Shown here one piece after another: positions 24,197 through 32,014 of a stretch of 32,014 nt of DNA; position 1 is the stretch's first letter, and the number at the start of each line of letters is the position of its first letter. Made by a program: the position numbers and the translations under genes. Under the pieces are notes generated by a model. It was given only the letters and a program-made list of their open reading frames with translations. It was not told the origin of the DNA and did not search any database. The stretch covers positions 1-32,014 of the forward strand of contig JAJRZW010000076.1 in the NCBI GenBank assembly GCA_024275015.1. Reading direction: 5' to 3'. The DNA comes from Deltaproteobacteria bacterium. GTDB lineage: Bacteria > Desulfobacterota > Desulfobulbia > Desulfobulbales > JAJRZW01.

Positions 24197-25860
24197 CATC
24201 CAGCCGTCGTTACGCAGTTTTCGCCCTTGCCGTCTATCTCCTGCTTTATATCTTTCCCCTGTGGGGAAGGCCGCTCTTTGTCCCTGACGAGAGCCGTTAC
24301 GGTGAGATCCCCCGGGAGATGATCGCCGACGGTGATTTCGTTGTTCCCCACCTTGACGGTCTGCGTTATTTTGAAAAACCGGTGCTGGCCTATTGGGTCC
24401 ATGCCGGCGCAATCATGATCTTCGGAGAAAATCGTTTCGCCCTCAGGCTCCCCTCGGCCCTGGCCGTGGGGCTGACCGGGCTTATTATTTTTTTTCTCCT
24501 CCGGCGTTTATTACCGCGTCCCGATGACGGGGTCCTGCCGCCGCTCGCGCTTGCGGTGTTTTTTACCTCATCCGAGGTCATGGCAGTGGGTACTTTCGCG
24601 GTTCTCGATTCCCTCCTTGCCCTTTTTCTTACTGTGGTGGTGGCCGCCTTTTTCCTTGCCACCGAATCGTCGCCGGGCTCGGCCCGGGAACGGTTTTTTC
24701 TCCTTTTCGCCGGAGTCGCATGCGGCCTCGCGTTTCTCACCAAGGGGGTTTTAGCCCTGGCGGTCCCGGTGGTGGTTTTTGTTCCCTATCTCCTGTGGGA
24801 GAGGCGGTGGCGGGATATATTTCGTCTTGCCTGGCTTCCCCTTGCCTCCGCTGTTGTCGTTGCTCTGCCGTGGGCGGTGGCGATCAATGCCCGGGAACCT
24901 GGTTTCTGGCATTATTTTTTCTGGGTTGAGCATGTCAAACGTTTTCTCGCCCGGGACGCCCAGCACGGAAAGCCCTTCTGGTTTTATTTCGCCGCCGCGC
25001 CGCTTCTGTTTATCCCCTGGTCGTTTGTGGTGCCGGCGTTTGTCTCCGGGCTGCGGTCGCGTCTCTTTGGTGAAGACCGGCAGGGGCGGCTGATTCGTTT
25101 TGCTCTCTGCTGGTTTTTTGGCCCTTTCCTGTTTTTTTCCATTGCCCACGGTAAACTTCTCACCTATATCCTTCCCTGTTTCCCTCCCTTTGCGGTCCTC
25201 GCCGCCCTCGCTCTTGGCCGCGCGGGTGGTCGTCGTGACCGGTTTTTTTCCTGGGGAGCATACGGGCTTGGCGGGCTTTTCGCCGGCCTTACAGTGGTCT
25301 TTCTCTGGGCCCAGATCCATGGGATCAACGATTTCCATCCCTACACCCGGACCTGGAAATGGCTGATGGCGGCAAACTCGCTCGCCTTCTTTTCATTTTT
25401 CGCCATCCTTGCCGGCCGCCGTTACCAGGGAGCTGAACGGATACTTTTTCTCGCTATCGCCCCGCTTCTTTTTCTCGCCAGTATCAATTTCATCATGCCC
25501 GACCTGACCATCGCCAAAAAGGCGCCCGAGGCCCTTCTTTTCCGTCATCGCCGCGATATAGGGTCACAAACCATTATTATTTCCGGCGAGGAACCCTTGA
25601 CTACCGCCTGTTTTGTCTTCGCCCGTGACGATATTTTTGTTCTGGACGGCCCCGGTGAGCTTGCCTATGGCCTCGGGTTCCCCGACGCCGCCGGCCGTCA
25701 TCTTGACCCGGCCGCGGCCGCGGTCATGATTACCGCCAATCCCGGCCGGGTGGTGCTGACCGCCCGGGGCCGTAATTACCGTCGCTGGCGCCAGGTCCTA
25801 CCGCCGCCCCGCGTGGTGGATGATAACGGTCCTGACGGCTATGTCTTTGTCCGGTATTGA
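24193..25860 (+). CDS. arnT: Lipid A 4-amino-4-deoxy-L-arabinose transferase (ArnT-like, GT83)
   Basis: 555 residues from the ATG at 24193 (MTSSRRYAVFA), overlapping the arnD stop; the upstream in-frame ATG at 24139 lies inside arnD. It is an integral membrane protein with roughly a dozen helices and a small periplasmic C-terminal domain (about 440-555). The first periplasmic loop VPDESRYGEIPREMIADGDF contains the conserved acidic residues of ArnT, followed by VVPHLDGLRYFEKPVLAYW. ArnT transfers Ara4N from undecaprenyl phosphate to lipid A phosphates on the outer face of the inner membrane. The C-terminal half diverges more from enterobacterial ArnT. Confidence 0.93.
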   Translation: MTSSRRYAVFALAVYLLLYIFPLWGRPLFVPDESRYGEIPREMIADGDFVVPHLDGLRYFEKPVLAYWVHAGAIMIFGENRFALRLPSALAVGLTGLIIFFLLRRLLPRPDDGVLPPLALAVFFTSSEVMAVGTFAVLDSLLALFLTVVVAAFFLATESSPGSARERFFLLFAGVACGLAFLTKGVLALAVPVVVFVPYLLWERRWRDIFRLAWLPLASAVVVALPWAVAINAREPGFWHYFFWVEHVKRFLARDAQHGKPFWFYFAAAPLLFIPWSFVVPAFVSGLRSRLFGEDRQGRLIRFALCWFFGPFLFFSIAHGKLLTYILPCFPPFAVLAALALGRAGGRRDRFFSWGAYGLGGLFAGLTVVFLWAQIHGINDFHPYTRTWKWLMAANSLAFFSFFAILAGRRYQGAERILFLAIAPLLFLASINFIMPDLTIAKKAPEALLFRHRRDIGSQTIIISGEEPLTTACFVFARDDIFVLDGPGELAYGLGFPDAAGRHLDPAAAAVMITANPGRVVLTARGRNYRRWRQVLPPPRVVDDNGPDGYVFVRY

Positions 25861-25999
25861 TTGTTTACTCTCATCCCTTTCCTTGCTATTGCCACCCGTC
25901 CGTGGGTATAGTTCAAAAAAGGAACAGGAAACCAGGATGGAGACCGGTTATGAAGAAAGCAGCCACCGCCCGTAGTTAAGATTTTTGAGGCATGAGATC

Positions 26000-26371
26000 A
26001 TGAACAGATATCTTCCCCTGATTCTTCTCGGGGTTTTATTGAATGCCGCGGCTCAGCTTGCCCTGAAACAGGGGATGCGCGGTATCGGTCATTTTGACTT
26101 CCGCCTGGGTAATATCGTCCAGGTGGGGCCGATGGTGGCTTTTAATCCCTTTGTCCTTGCCGGGCTTGCCTGCTACGTGGTCAGCGTCGTTGTCTGGCTT
26201 CTGGTGCTCTCCCGGGTCGAGGTCAGTTACGCCTATCCCTTGCTCTCGGTGGGGTATATCGTTACCGCCTTTGCCGGCCGCTACTTTTTTAATGAGGCCA
26301 TGGGGATGACACGCTGGACCGGAATAGCGGTTATCTGTGTCGGAGTCTGGTTGATTACCCGGACCGCCTGA
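26000..26371 (+). CDS. SMR-type flippase subunit (ArnE/ArnF-like)
   Basis: 123 residues, four membrane helices (about 4-22, 45-67, 70-90 and 95-118). LILLGVLLNAAAQLALKQGM near the start and SRVEVSYAYPLLSVGYIVTA in helix 3 are characteristic of the EmrE-like ArnE/ArnF proteins that flip undecaprenyl-phosphate-Ara4N across the inner membrane. The ATG at 26000 has GAGG nine bases upstream. E. coli uses an ArnE/ArnF pair; only one such gene is present here, so it may act as a homodimer or have a partner elsewhere. A 139-base gap separates it from arnT. The regulator gene starts 3 bases after its stop. Confidence 0.88.
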   Translation: MNRYLPLILLGVLLNAAAQLALKQGMRGIGHFDFRLGNIVQVGPMVAFNPFVLAGLACYVVSVVVWLLVLSRVEVSYAYPLLSVGYIVTAFAGRYFFNEAMGMTRWTGIAVICVGVWLITRTA

Positions 26372-26374
26372 TTC

Positions 26375-27052
26375 ATGTATATTCTGGTGGTTGACGACGA
26401 AGCGGAGATGCGCTCCCGTCTCCGGGCCGCCCTTGAGAGCCGGGGCTATCAGGTGGAGACCGCCGCTGATGGCGACGAGGCCCTCGATTGCGCCGCTACC
26501 GCCGGCCACGATCTCATTCTCCTTGATATAATGCTTCCGGGTACGGATGGTTTTTCGGTTCTGGAACATCTGCGCCGGACCGGGATAGACACCCCGGTTC
26601 TGATACTTACCGCCCTCGGGGCGGTTGATGAGCGAATCCGGGGCCTTGATGCCGGGGCTGACGATTACCTGGCCAAACCATTTTCCATGGATGAACTCCT
26701 GGCCCGGATTCGTTCAATCCTGCGGCGCAACAGTGGTCGCGATTCGGTTCTTGTCGTTGGCGATGTCGTCCTTGACCCGGCGGCGCGTACGGTGCGGCGT
26801 GGAGACGGGGCGATTGAGCTTACGGCCCTGGAATTTTCCATTCTTGAGTTTCTTCTCTACAACAAGGGGCGGTCGGTATCGCGCTTTAATCTCTCCGAAC
26901 ATGTATGGGGTGATGATTTCGATCCCTTTTCCATGTCCAATTACATTGATGTCCACATAAAGAATCTGCGTCGTAAACTCGGATCCACGGTCATTCGTAC
27001 CGTCCGTGGGGTAGGATATATCGTTGACTACGAGAATCGGCGGCAGGAATGA
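26375..27052 (+). CDS. OmpR-family response regulator (PmrA-like position)
   Basis: 225 residues. A receiver domain (1-118) with acidic pocket VVDDE, phospho-acceptor D51 (LLDIMLPG), LILTA and the switch lysine in YLAKPF is followed by a winged-helix DNA-binding domain (about 128-222) with ELTALEFSILEFLL, SNYIDVHIKNLRRKLG and TVRGVGYIV. Its gene follows arnE/F by three bases and overlaps its kinase gene, so it is probably made from the arn transcript and may autoregulate the operon. The phased CTTC repeats at 18786-18822 are the best candidate site. By position it is analogous to PmrA, but orthology is not shown. Confidence 0.92.
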   Translation: MYILVVDDEAEMRSRLRAALESRGYQVETAADGDEALDCAATAGHDLILLDIMLPGTDGFSVLEHLRRTGIDTPVLILTALGAVDERIRGLDAGADDYLAKPFSMDELLARIRSILRRNSGRDSVLVVGDVVLDPAARTVRRGDGAIELTALEFSILEFLLYNKGRSVSRFNLSEHVWGDDFDPFSMSNYIDVHIKNLRRKLGSTVIRTVRGVGYIVDYENRRQE

Positions 27053-28431
27053 AGATCAGGAACAAAATAACGCTGTGGATCGCCCTTACCTCCATTACCG
27101 CGGCCCTGGGGTTTGCCGTCTTCGTCTTTGTTGAATTTCTGGAAGAACCAGTCAAGTTGATCGACGCCGAACTGGGGCATATGGCCGAGGCCCTGGTGTC
27201 AAGGAATATTGCCCTTGCCGGCGGCGGTGGCGCGGTGGACGCCTCCCGTCTGCCCTTCCCGCCTGGCCTTTACTGGATCAGGGTCAGTGATGCCCGGGGC
27301 CGGGTGCTTTATCGTTCCCGGCTGGCCGCGGCCATAAATCTCCCGGAGCGTGGAGAGAAGGCCTGGTTTTTTGAAACGATCATCCCCCGTGACCGTTTCC
27401 AGCTGGGTCAGGATTCCCATGACGAGGTAACTTTTCGGATCAACCGGCGTATGATCCGGGTTGACGGCCGTGACTATCGGGTGATGATCGCCAAGCCGGT
27501 TGAGGAGATTGAAGAGGAGCTGATTGACCTTGTCTGCGAGGTCGTTGCCGGGTTGGTTACCTTTACCCTCCTGTTCGGGCTGGCAAGCTATTTTATCGCC
27601 GGCCGGATTCTGGCCCCGGTCGAGGCCATCAACCGTCTTGCCCGGAAGATCACCGGACATACCCTTGACCGCCGGATTCCGGTGGGAGATAACCGCGATG
27701 AATTAAGCGAACTTTCGCGAACCCTGAACCTGATGTTTGACCGGCTGCAGCATTCCTTTACCCGGCAGAAACAGTTTCTTGCCGCCGCCGCCCATGAGCT
27801 GAAAAGTCCGTTAACCCTGATGATGCTTTCCCAGGAGGAACTCCTGCGGCGGTCGGATAATTCTGCTGAACTCGCCGAAGAGCTTGAGCGGCAATTGGAC
27901 ACCATGCGCCGTCTCAAGCTTTTGCTGAATAAACTCCTTGATCTCTCCCGGCTTGAGATCGGGGACGGGATCATCCCTGAGGAAATGGCCCCGGGGAGCC
28001 TGGCCGTGTCTCTGCTTGAAGAATATCGTGAGCTCATAGATCATGAAGGGCTTGCCGTGACCGGCGATATTGCCGCGGAAACCAGGATGCAGGGTGACCC
28101 GGGCAAGATCCGTCGCCTGCTGATAAACCTGCTGGATAACGCCATCCGTTATAATCGTCCCGGAGGGCGGATAGAATTTGATGTCACTGCGGCGGGGGAC
28201 GGAATCAACATCCGGATAGGTAACAGCGGTCCCGGGGTTCCAGTCGTAGATATCACGCGGGTCTTTGATCAGTTTTACCGGGTGGAGAAATCCCGATCCC
28301 GCGATTCCGGAGGGTCAGGACTCGGGCTTACCATCGCCCGGCGTATAGTCGAACTCCACCAGGGGCGGATAGGGTTAACCAGCCGGGATGACTGGACCGA
28401 AGTCACGGTGCATCTGCCGGCGTCAACCTGA
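27049..28431 (+). CDS. Sensor histidine kinase (PmrB-like position)
   Basis: 460 residues. Two membrane helices (about 8-30 and 163-187) flank a periplasmic domain of about 130 residues. A HAMP linker (about 188-240) precedes the phospho-accepting histidine H249 (AAAHELKSPLTLMML). The ATPase domain follows with N box LLINLLDNAIRYN near 360, IGNSGPGVP and GGSGLGLTIARRI. Start ATG overlaps the regulator's stop (ATGA), so the two are co-translated and a cognate pair. The periplasmic domain lacks an obvious ExxE iron motif of enterobacterial PmrB, so the signal is unknown. Last gene of the arn run. Confidence 0.92.
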   Translation: MKIRNKITLWIALTSITAALGFAVFVFVEFLEEPVKLIDAELGHMAEALVSRNIALAGGGGAVDASRLPFPPGLYWIRVSDARGRVLYRSRLAAAINLPERGEKAWFFETIIPRDRFQLGQDSHDEVTFRINRRMIRVDGRDYRVMIAKPVEEIEEELIDLVCEVVAGLVTFTLLFGLASYFIAGRILAPVEAINRLARKITGHTLDRRIPVGDNRDELSELSRTLNLMFDRLQHSFTRQKQFLAAAAHELKSPLTLMMLSQEELLRRSDNSAELAEELERQLDTMRRLKLLLNKLLDLSRLEIGDGIIPEEMAPGSLAVSLLEEYRELIDHEGLAVTGDIAAETRMQGDPGKIRRLLINLLDNAIRYNRPGGRIEFDVTAAGDGINIRIGNSGPGVPVVDITRVFDQFYRVEKSRSRDSGGSGLGLTIARRIVELHQGRIGLTSRDDWTEVTVHLPAST

Positions 28432-28471
28432 TTCATCCTTGTTGGCCTCGTTCGTCAATCATGTGTGTTTT

Positions 28472-28513
28472 AAGGAGGTTGTCAGGGGATATCTGTATGT
28501 CCCCGTCCTCCTT
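28472..28513 (+). promoter_or_regulatory. Hairpin that buries an AAGGAGG sequence
   Basis: AAGGAGG (28472-28478) pairs with CCTCCTT (28507-28513) and GGGGA (28485-28489) with TCCCC (28500-28504), closing on the loop TATCTGTATG. There is no T-run, so it is not a standard terminator. An ATG in the loop (28497) opens 27 codons ending in TGA that overlaps the DHH gene's ATG (28577). The AAGGAGG is 18 bases from that ATG, which is far for normal initiation. Confidence 0.3.
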
Positions 28514-28576
28514 GCGGCCCCTGCCCGGATATGGTAAATTCTCATCCTTTGTCTTTTCGGGGTGGGGAGAGTTTTT

Positions 28577-29590
28577 ATGAAGAATGGTCGCAGTCTGTCA
28601 AAAAGGACGGCAAAAGAACGGTTGACGGAGTTTCTCGCCGTCTTTGACAAGGAGGATGAGGTGCTGATCATCCTTAACGCCGATCCTGACGCCATTGCCA
28701 GCGCCCTGGCGGTGAAGAAGATTCTTCGTTATCATGTGAAGAGCGTCACCATCGCCTATCCCAACGAGATCAGACGCCTCAGTAATCTGGCAATGCTTGA
28801 CCTCCTCAAGATCCAGACCGCAAAACTGCGGAACATTAAGGTCGGCGATTATTCGAAAAAGGTGATCCTTGACTCCCAGCCCACCCATCTTCCCGCCTTT
28901 GAGGGGATCGAGTTTGACGCGGTCATCGACCACCATCCGGCAAGCAGGGGATGGGAGGCCCCCTACGTTGACATTCGCAAGGATTACGGCGCAACCGCCT
29001 CGATGATGGTTGAATATCTCCGCGCCGCGAGTCTGAAGCCTTCGGTGGCCCTGGCCACCGCCCTGTATTACGCGATCAAGGTCGATACCAATAATTTTGA
29101 GAAAAAGACGGTCCCGGCCGACGCCATCAGTTTTCGCTATCTCTACAATATCGCCAATCATAACCTGATGCGCAAGATCGAGCTTTCCGAGCTCCGGCGT
29201 TCGGAGCTTAATTATTTCAAGACCGCCTTTGCTTCCTACAAGATTTCAAAACGGCGGCTTTATGTCCATGTCGGCCGGGTGCGGAGTCCCGACGTCCTGG
29301 TGATCATTGCCGATTTCTTTAAACGGGTCCACGATATTGCCTGGGTTCTGGTTTCCGGGGTCCACGGTGAACGCCTCGTGGTGATAATCCGCTGCGACGG
29401 TTACAAGAAAAACGCCGGCACCCTGGCAACAAGGGTATTCGGTAAGTTGGGTGTTGCCGGCGGCCATCGTCAGGCGGCCCGGGCCGAGGTGCCGTTCAAA
29501 AAGCTTGAGATCCAGAGTGTCGACTTTGACACCGCCACCCTCATGCGTCTGGCGCGCAAGTATCTCCGCCAGCTTGATCCTGACAATTGA
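28577..29590 (+). CDS. DHH-family phosphoesterase (NrnA/GdpP-type fold)
   Basis: 337 residues from the ATG at 28577, preceded by GGGGAGAG; a GTG at 28562 is a weaker alternative. The DHH domain (about 25-185) has ILNADPDAIASALA, VILDSQPT and the name-giving VIDHHPAS, plus YYAIKVDTNNF with a further metal Asp. The C-terminal DHHA1-like region (about 240-320) has GGHRQAARAEVP. The family includes manganese-dependent oligoribonucleotide, pAp and cyclic di-AMP phosphodiesterases; which substrate applies cannot be told. It has no membrane segment. It is separated from the arn kinase gene by 145 bases that contain a stable hairpin. Confidence 0.85.
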   Translation: MKNGRSLSKRTAKERLTEFLAVFDKEDEVLIILNADPDAIASALAVKKILRYHVKSVTIAYPNEIRRLSNLAMLDLLKIQTAKLRNIKVGDYSKKVILDSQPTHLPAFEGIEFDAVIDHHPASRGWEAPYVDIRKDYGATASMMVEYLRAASLKPSVALATALYYAIKVDTNNFEKKTVPADAISFRYLYNIANHNLMRKIELSELRRSELNYFKTAFASYKISKRRLYVHVGRVRSPDVLVIIADFFKRVHDIAWVLVSGVHGERLVVIIRCDGYKKNAGTLATRVFGKLGVAGGHRQAARAEVPFKKLEIQSVDFDTATLMRLARKYLRQLDPDN

Positions 29591-29668
29591 TGAAGTGAAC
29601 CTGTCGGATTATATCAAGATTTATTACGACCCCATCCTGATTGACGAACGAAAAAATCAACAAAAAAA

Positions 29669-29699
29669 TTGTCTCCGCGTCGTTTCCTCCTGCTATAAT
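29669..29699 (+). promoter_or_regulatory. Sigma70-type promoter for the glgC pair
   Basis: A perfect extended -10, TGCTATAAT (29691-29699), with TTGTCT (29669-29674) 19 bases upstream as a weak -35. Transcription would begin near 29706, leaving a short leader with AGAGGA (29724-29729) before the glgC start at 29733. Confidence 0.65.
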
Positions 29700-29732
29700 T
29701 GAGCCTGTCTATTTTCTTTTCCAAGAGGAATT

Positions 29733-30983
29733 ATGCGCAAGCGTCCACAGACCCTGGCTATGATCCTTGCCGGCGGCAGGGTCGATGAATTAAATGTCCT
29801 GACCTTTTTCAGGCCCAAGAGCGCCGTTCCTTTCGGCGGTCTCTACCGGGTCATTGATTTTCCCCTGTCAAACCTGATGCATTCGGGGATTGAAAAGATC
29901 GCGGTTTTGTCGCAGTACCGCAGTTATTCCCTCATCAACCACCTTGGCAACGGCGCTGCCTGGGACATGGTCGGGCGCCATCGCGGGGTCAGTGTTCTGC
30001 CGCCGTTTACCGGTTCGGAGTATTCCAGCTGGTATAACGGCCCGGCCGACGCGGTGTACCAGAACCTCGATTTTATCCAGTACCACCGGCCGACCGAGGT
30101 TTTGATCCTTTCCGGTGATCATATCTACCAGATGGACTACCAGCAGATGATCGAATATCACCGCGATCATGATGCCGATCTTACCATTGCCTTTACTCCC
30201 ATTGCTGCGGGCGAGGCGAGCCGTTACGGGGTCGCAGGTCTTGCCGGGGATGACGACGATGTCGGGGGGCGGGTCATTGATTATCAGGAAAAACCGGTAT
30301 CCTCGTCGGCCCGCTGGGCCTCGATGACTGTTTATTGTTTCAAGCCCGAGCTCCTTTACGAGACCCTGTCGCGTTTTGATCGTGACCGGCCGACCTTTGA
30401 ATTCGGTCGTGATGTCATCCCCCATCTGGTGGACGGGGGGGCCAATGTCCATGGTTACCGTTTCCGGGGATATTGGGGTTATACCCGGACCATTGATGAG
30501 TACTGGCGCACCAGTCAGGACCTTCTTGGTGATGATCCCGGTATTGATCTTGACTCCTGGGGGGTGCGGACCAATCTTGAGCATCGCGGTATCTGTGATT
30601 TTCAGCCGATGACCATTGCCGCCGGGGCTGAGGTCTCCGACAGCCTGATCTATAACGGCTGCCGGGTGCGCGGCGAGGTGAGCCGCTCGATTTTGTTTCC
30701 CGGAGTGGTGGTGGAAGAGGGGGCTTCTGTGCGGGACTCGATTCTTTTTTTTAACTGCCGGGTCGGGCGCAACGCCGGAATCAACCGCCTGGTCAGTGAT
30801 GTTGAAGTTGATATCGGCGCCGGGGCGCGGATCGGGGTCGGTGATGATAAAAGGATTACGGTGATCGGTTGGAAAAACCGGGTGGAGGCCGGGACGGTGA
30901 TCAGCGGCGGCTGCGTAGTCTATCCGGGGCTTGAGCCGGGAACGGTGGTGGGTGAGTTTCCGCCGCGGACAACGATAAGGTAG
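29733..30983 (+). CDS. glgC: Glucose-1-phosphate adenylyltransferase (GlgC-type, first paralogue)
   Basis: 416 residues: nucleotidyltransferase domain (about 1-280) and C-terminal left-handed beta helix (about 290-416). Conserved: RPKSAVPFGGLYRVIDFPLSN, VLSQYRSYSL, the metal Asp in LSGDHIYQMDY, YQEKP with the glucose-1-phosphate lysine, and FEFGRDVIPHL. GlgC makes ADP-glucose for glycogen. The nucleotide loop reads LAGGRVDELNVL rather than the usual GGRGTRL, and SMTVYCF replaces SMGxYVF, so activity may be reduced or the subunit regulatory, as with GlgD in Firmicutes (inference). It ends at TAG, the only clear TAG stop in the window, and the second paralogue starts four bases later. Confidence 0.88.
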   Translation: MRKRPQTLAMILAGGRVDELNVLTFFRPKSAVPFGGLYRVIDFPLSNLMHSGIEKIAVLSQYRSYSLINHLGNGAAWDMVGRHRGVSVLPPFTGSEYSSWYNGPADAVYQNLDFIQYHRPTEVLILSGDHIYQMDYQQMIEYHRDHDADLTIAFTPIAAGEASRYGVAGLAGDDDDVGGRVIDYQEKPVSSSARWASMTVYCFKPELLYETLSRFDRDRPTFEFGRDVIPHLVDGGANVHGYRFRGYWGYTRTIDEYWRTSQDLLGDDPGIDLDSWGVRTNLEHRGICDFQPMTIAAGAEVSDSLIYNGCRVRGEVSRSILFPGVVVEEGASVRDSILFFNCRVGRNAGINRLVSDVEVDIGAGARIGVGDDKRITVIGWKNRVEAGTVISGGCVVYPGLEPGTVVGEFPPRTTIR

Positions 30984-30987
30984 AGAA

Positions 30988-32014
30988 ATGGATGCCACGG
31001 TTCTGCTGCTGGCCGGAGGGGTCGGCAGCCGTCTTAATATTCTCGTTGAGAGTCGGGCCAAACCCGCGGTTCCCTTTGCCGGTCTTTACCGGATCATCGA
31101 TTTTACCCTGAGCAATATCATGAACTCGGGGTTGTCGCAGGTTGGAGTCCTGACCCAATACAAGCCCCTGTCGCTTATGGGTCACCTCGGCAGTGGCGGG
31201 GCCTGGGATATGGCCGGGCGCAGCCGTGGGGTGAAGATCCTCCCTCCCCGTACCGGCAGCCATGACTCTGACTGGTACCGGGGAACCGCTGACGCGGTGC
31301 GGCAGAATCTTGATTTTTTGAAGAATCACGCCGCCAATGAGACCATGGTTCTGTCCGGCGATCATATCTACTGTATGGACTATGCCGACCTTATTGCCTT
31401 TCATCGTGAGCACCGGGCCTCGATCACCATTGCCACCATGGTGGTCGAGGGTGACTAGATCAAACAGTACGGCACCGCAATCACCGACGGCGAGGGGAGG
31501 ATCATCGACTGGGAGGAAAAACCTCAGATCCCGCGGAGCAACCTCGCCTCCATGGGGGTGTATGTCTTTGATACCGCCTATCTCATCGATTTTTTAGAGA
31601 AGAATCGCAGGGCCCTTGATTTTGGTCACGACCTGATTCCCGGGGCGATCATCCGGGATCGGGTCATGGCCTACCCCTTTCATGGTTATTGGCGCGATGT
31701 CGGTACGGTTGAGGCCTACTGGCAGGCGAATATGGAGATCATCGGCAGCGGTGGTCTGATCTCTCCTGAGGACTGGGGGGTACGATCAAACCCCGAGGCC
31801 GATGGCCTGGTCGCCGACCGGCCGCCGACCAGGTTCGCGGCCGGATCAAAGGTGAAAAATTCTCTCATCAGCACCGGCTGCCGCGTTGCCGGGACGGTTA
31901 TCAATTCGGTCCTCTCGCCGGGGGTGGTTGTCGCCCCCGGGGCGGTGCTGCGCGATTCGATAATTTTTACCGACACGGTCATCGGTCCGGACGCCCAATG
32001 TGATCTGGTGATTA
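30988..32014 (+). pseudogene. Second GlgC paralogue, interrupted by in-frame TAG (runs off window)
   Basis: 342 codons are visible in one continuous frame apart from TAG at codon 157 (31456-31458). Before it: VLLLAGGVGSRLNIL with an intact nucleotide loop, RAKPAVPFAGLYRIIDFTLSN, LTQYKPLSLMGHLG and the metal Asp in LSGDHIYCMDY. After it, in the same frame: IKQYGTAITDGEGRIIDW, EEKPQIPRSNLASMGVYVF, DFGHDLIPGAI and the start of the beta helix. No frameshift is needed and conservation does not decay after the TAG. It could be a recent nonsense mutation, a base-call error, or a read-through amber (for example pyrrolysine). This paralogue, not the one upstream, has the canonical catalytic loop. The 3' end is off-window. 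Confidence 0.85.

Noticed and set aside
23243-24412. Long antisense reading frame of 389 codons over arnD
   Set aside because: Composition is that of a GC-rich shadow (Pro, Arg, Gly rich, no domain), and the plus strand carries clear arnD and arnT.
25950-25979. Ten-codon frame before the ArnE/F-like gene
   Set aside because: MKKAATARS preceded by a weak ribosome site; too short to support as a gene or leader peptide.
29868-31061. Long antisense reading frame over glgC
   Set aside because: No recognisable domain; the plus strand is an unmistakable GlgC.

Overview
The window looks like a chromosomal segment of a Gram-negative, GC-rich anaerobe. I would guess a Desulfobacterota (deltaproteobacterial) lineage. 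This rests on gene content: DUF116, a YgiQ-type radical SAM protein, paired GlgC genes, BadF/HgdC- and RACo-type activases, LptFG and a full lipid A aminoarabinose operon. It is an inference; there is no rRNA here. Nearly all genes end in TGA (a few TAA, one clear TAG), and within operons most starts overlap the preceding stop by a few bases. No phage, insertion sequence or CRISPR array is visible.

Layout. 1-1600: the 3' end of tilS, tRNA-Arg(CCG) and a DUF116 gene. 1900-6670 (minus strand): a PstS-like periplasmic binding protein, a membrane histidine kinase and a receiver-GGDEF protein, which read as one signalling operon feeding cyclic di-GMP. 6830-10411: a cyclophilin, a YgiQ-family radical SAM protein and a PAS-GGDEF protein. 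10412-12803: a structured leader and a CLC chloride channel/transporter with CBS and TrkA-C domains. 12963-17153 (minus strand): fluoC/crcB, lptF, lptG, then three poorly known genes (a Cys-rich protein, a compact HgdC-like activase and a 58-residue four-Cys protein). 17227-18777: a RACo-like activator without its ferredoxin domain. 19121-28431: arnB-arnC-arnA-arnD-arnT-arnE/F followed without a gap by an OmpR-family regulator and its kinase, so lipid A modification and its probable control are in one transcription unit. 28577-32014: a DHH phosphoesterase and two tandem glgC paralogues, the second broken by an in-frame TAG.

The most unusual non-coding signal is a multi-hairpin repeat family with four copies (432-540, 1718-1902, 12835-12920, 18914-19055). 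All are in the same orientation, each lies downstream of a gene's 3' end, and compensatory base changes preserve one long stem. A second short repeat built on TCACGGATTCAGG occurs four times, plus once inverted, where it bounds a 131-bp element. Other points to follow are the in-frame amber codon in the second glgC, the activase/Cys-protein trio behind lptFG, a helically phased CTTC direct-repeat array upstream of arn, and a channel-like substitution in the CLC protein.
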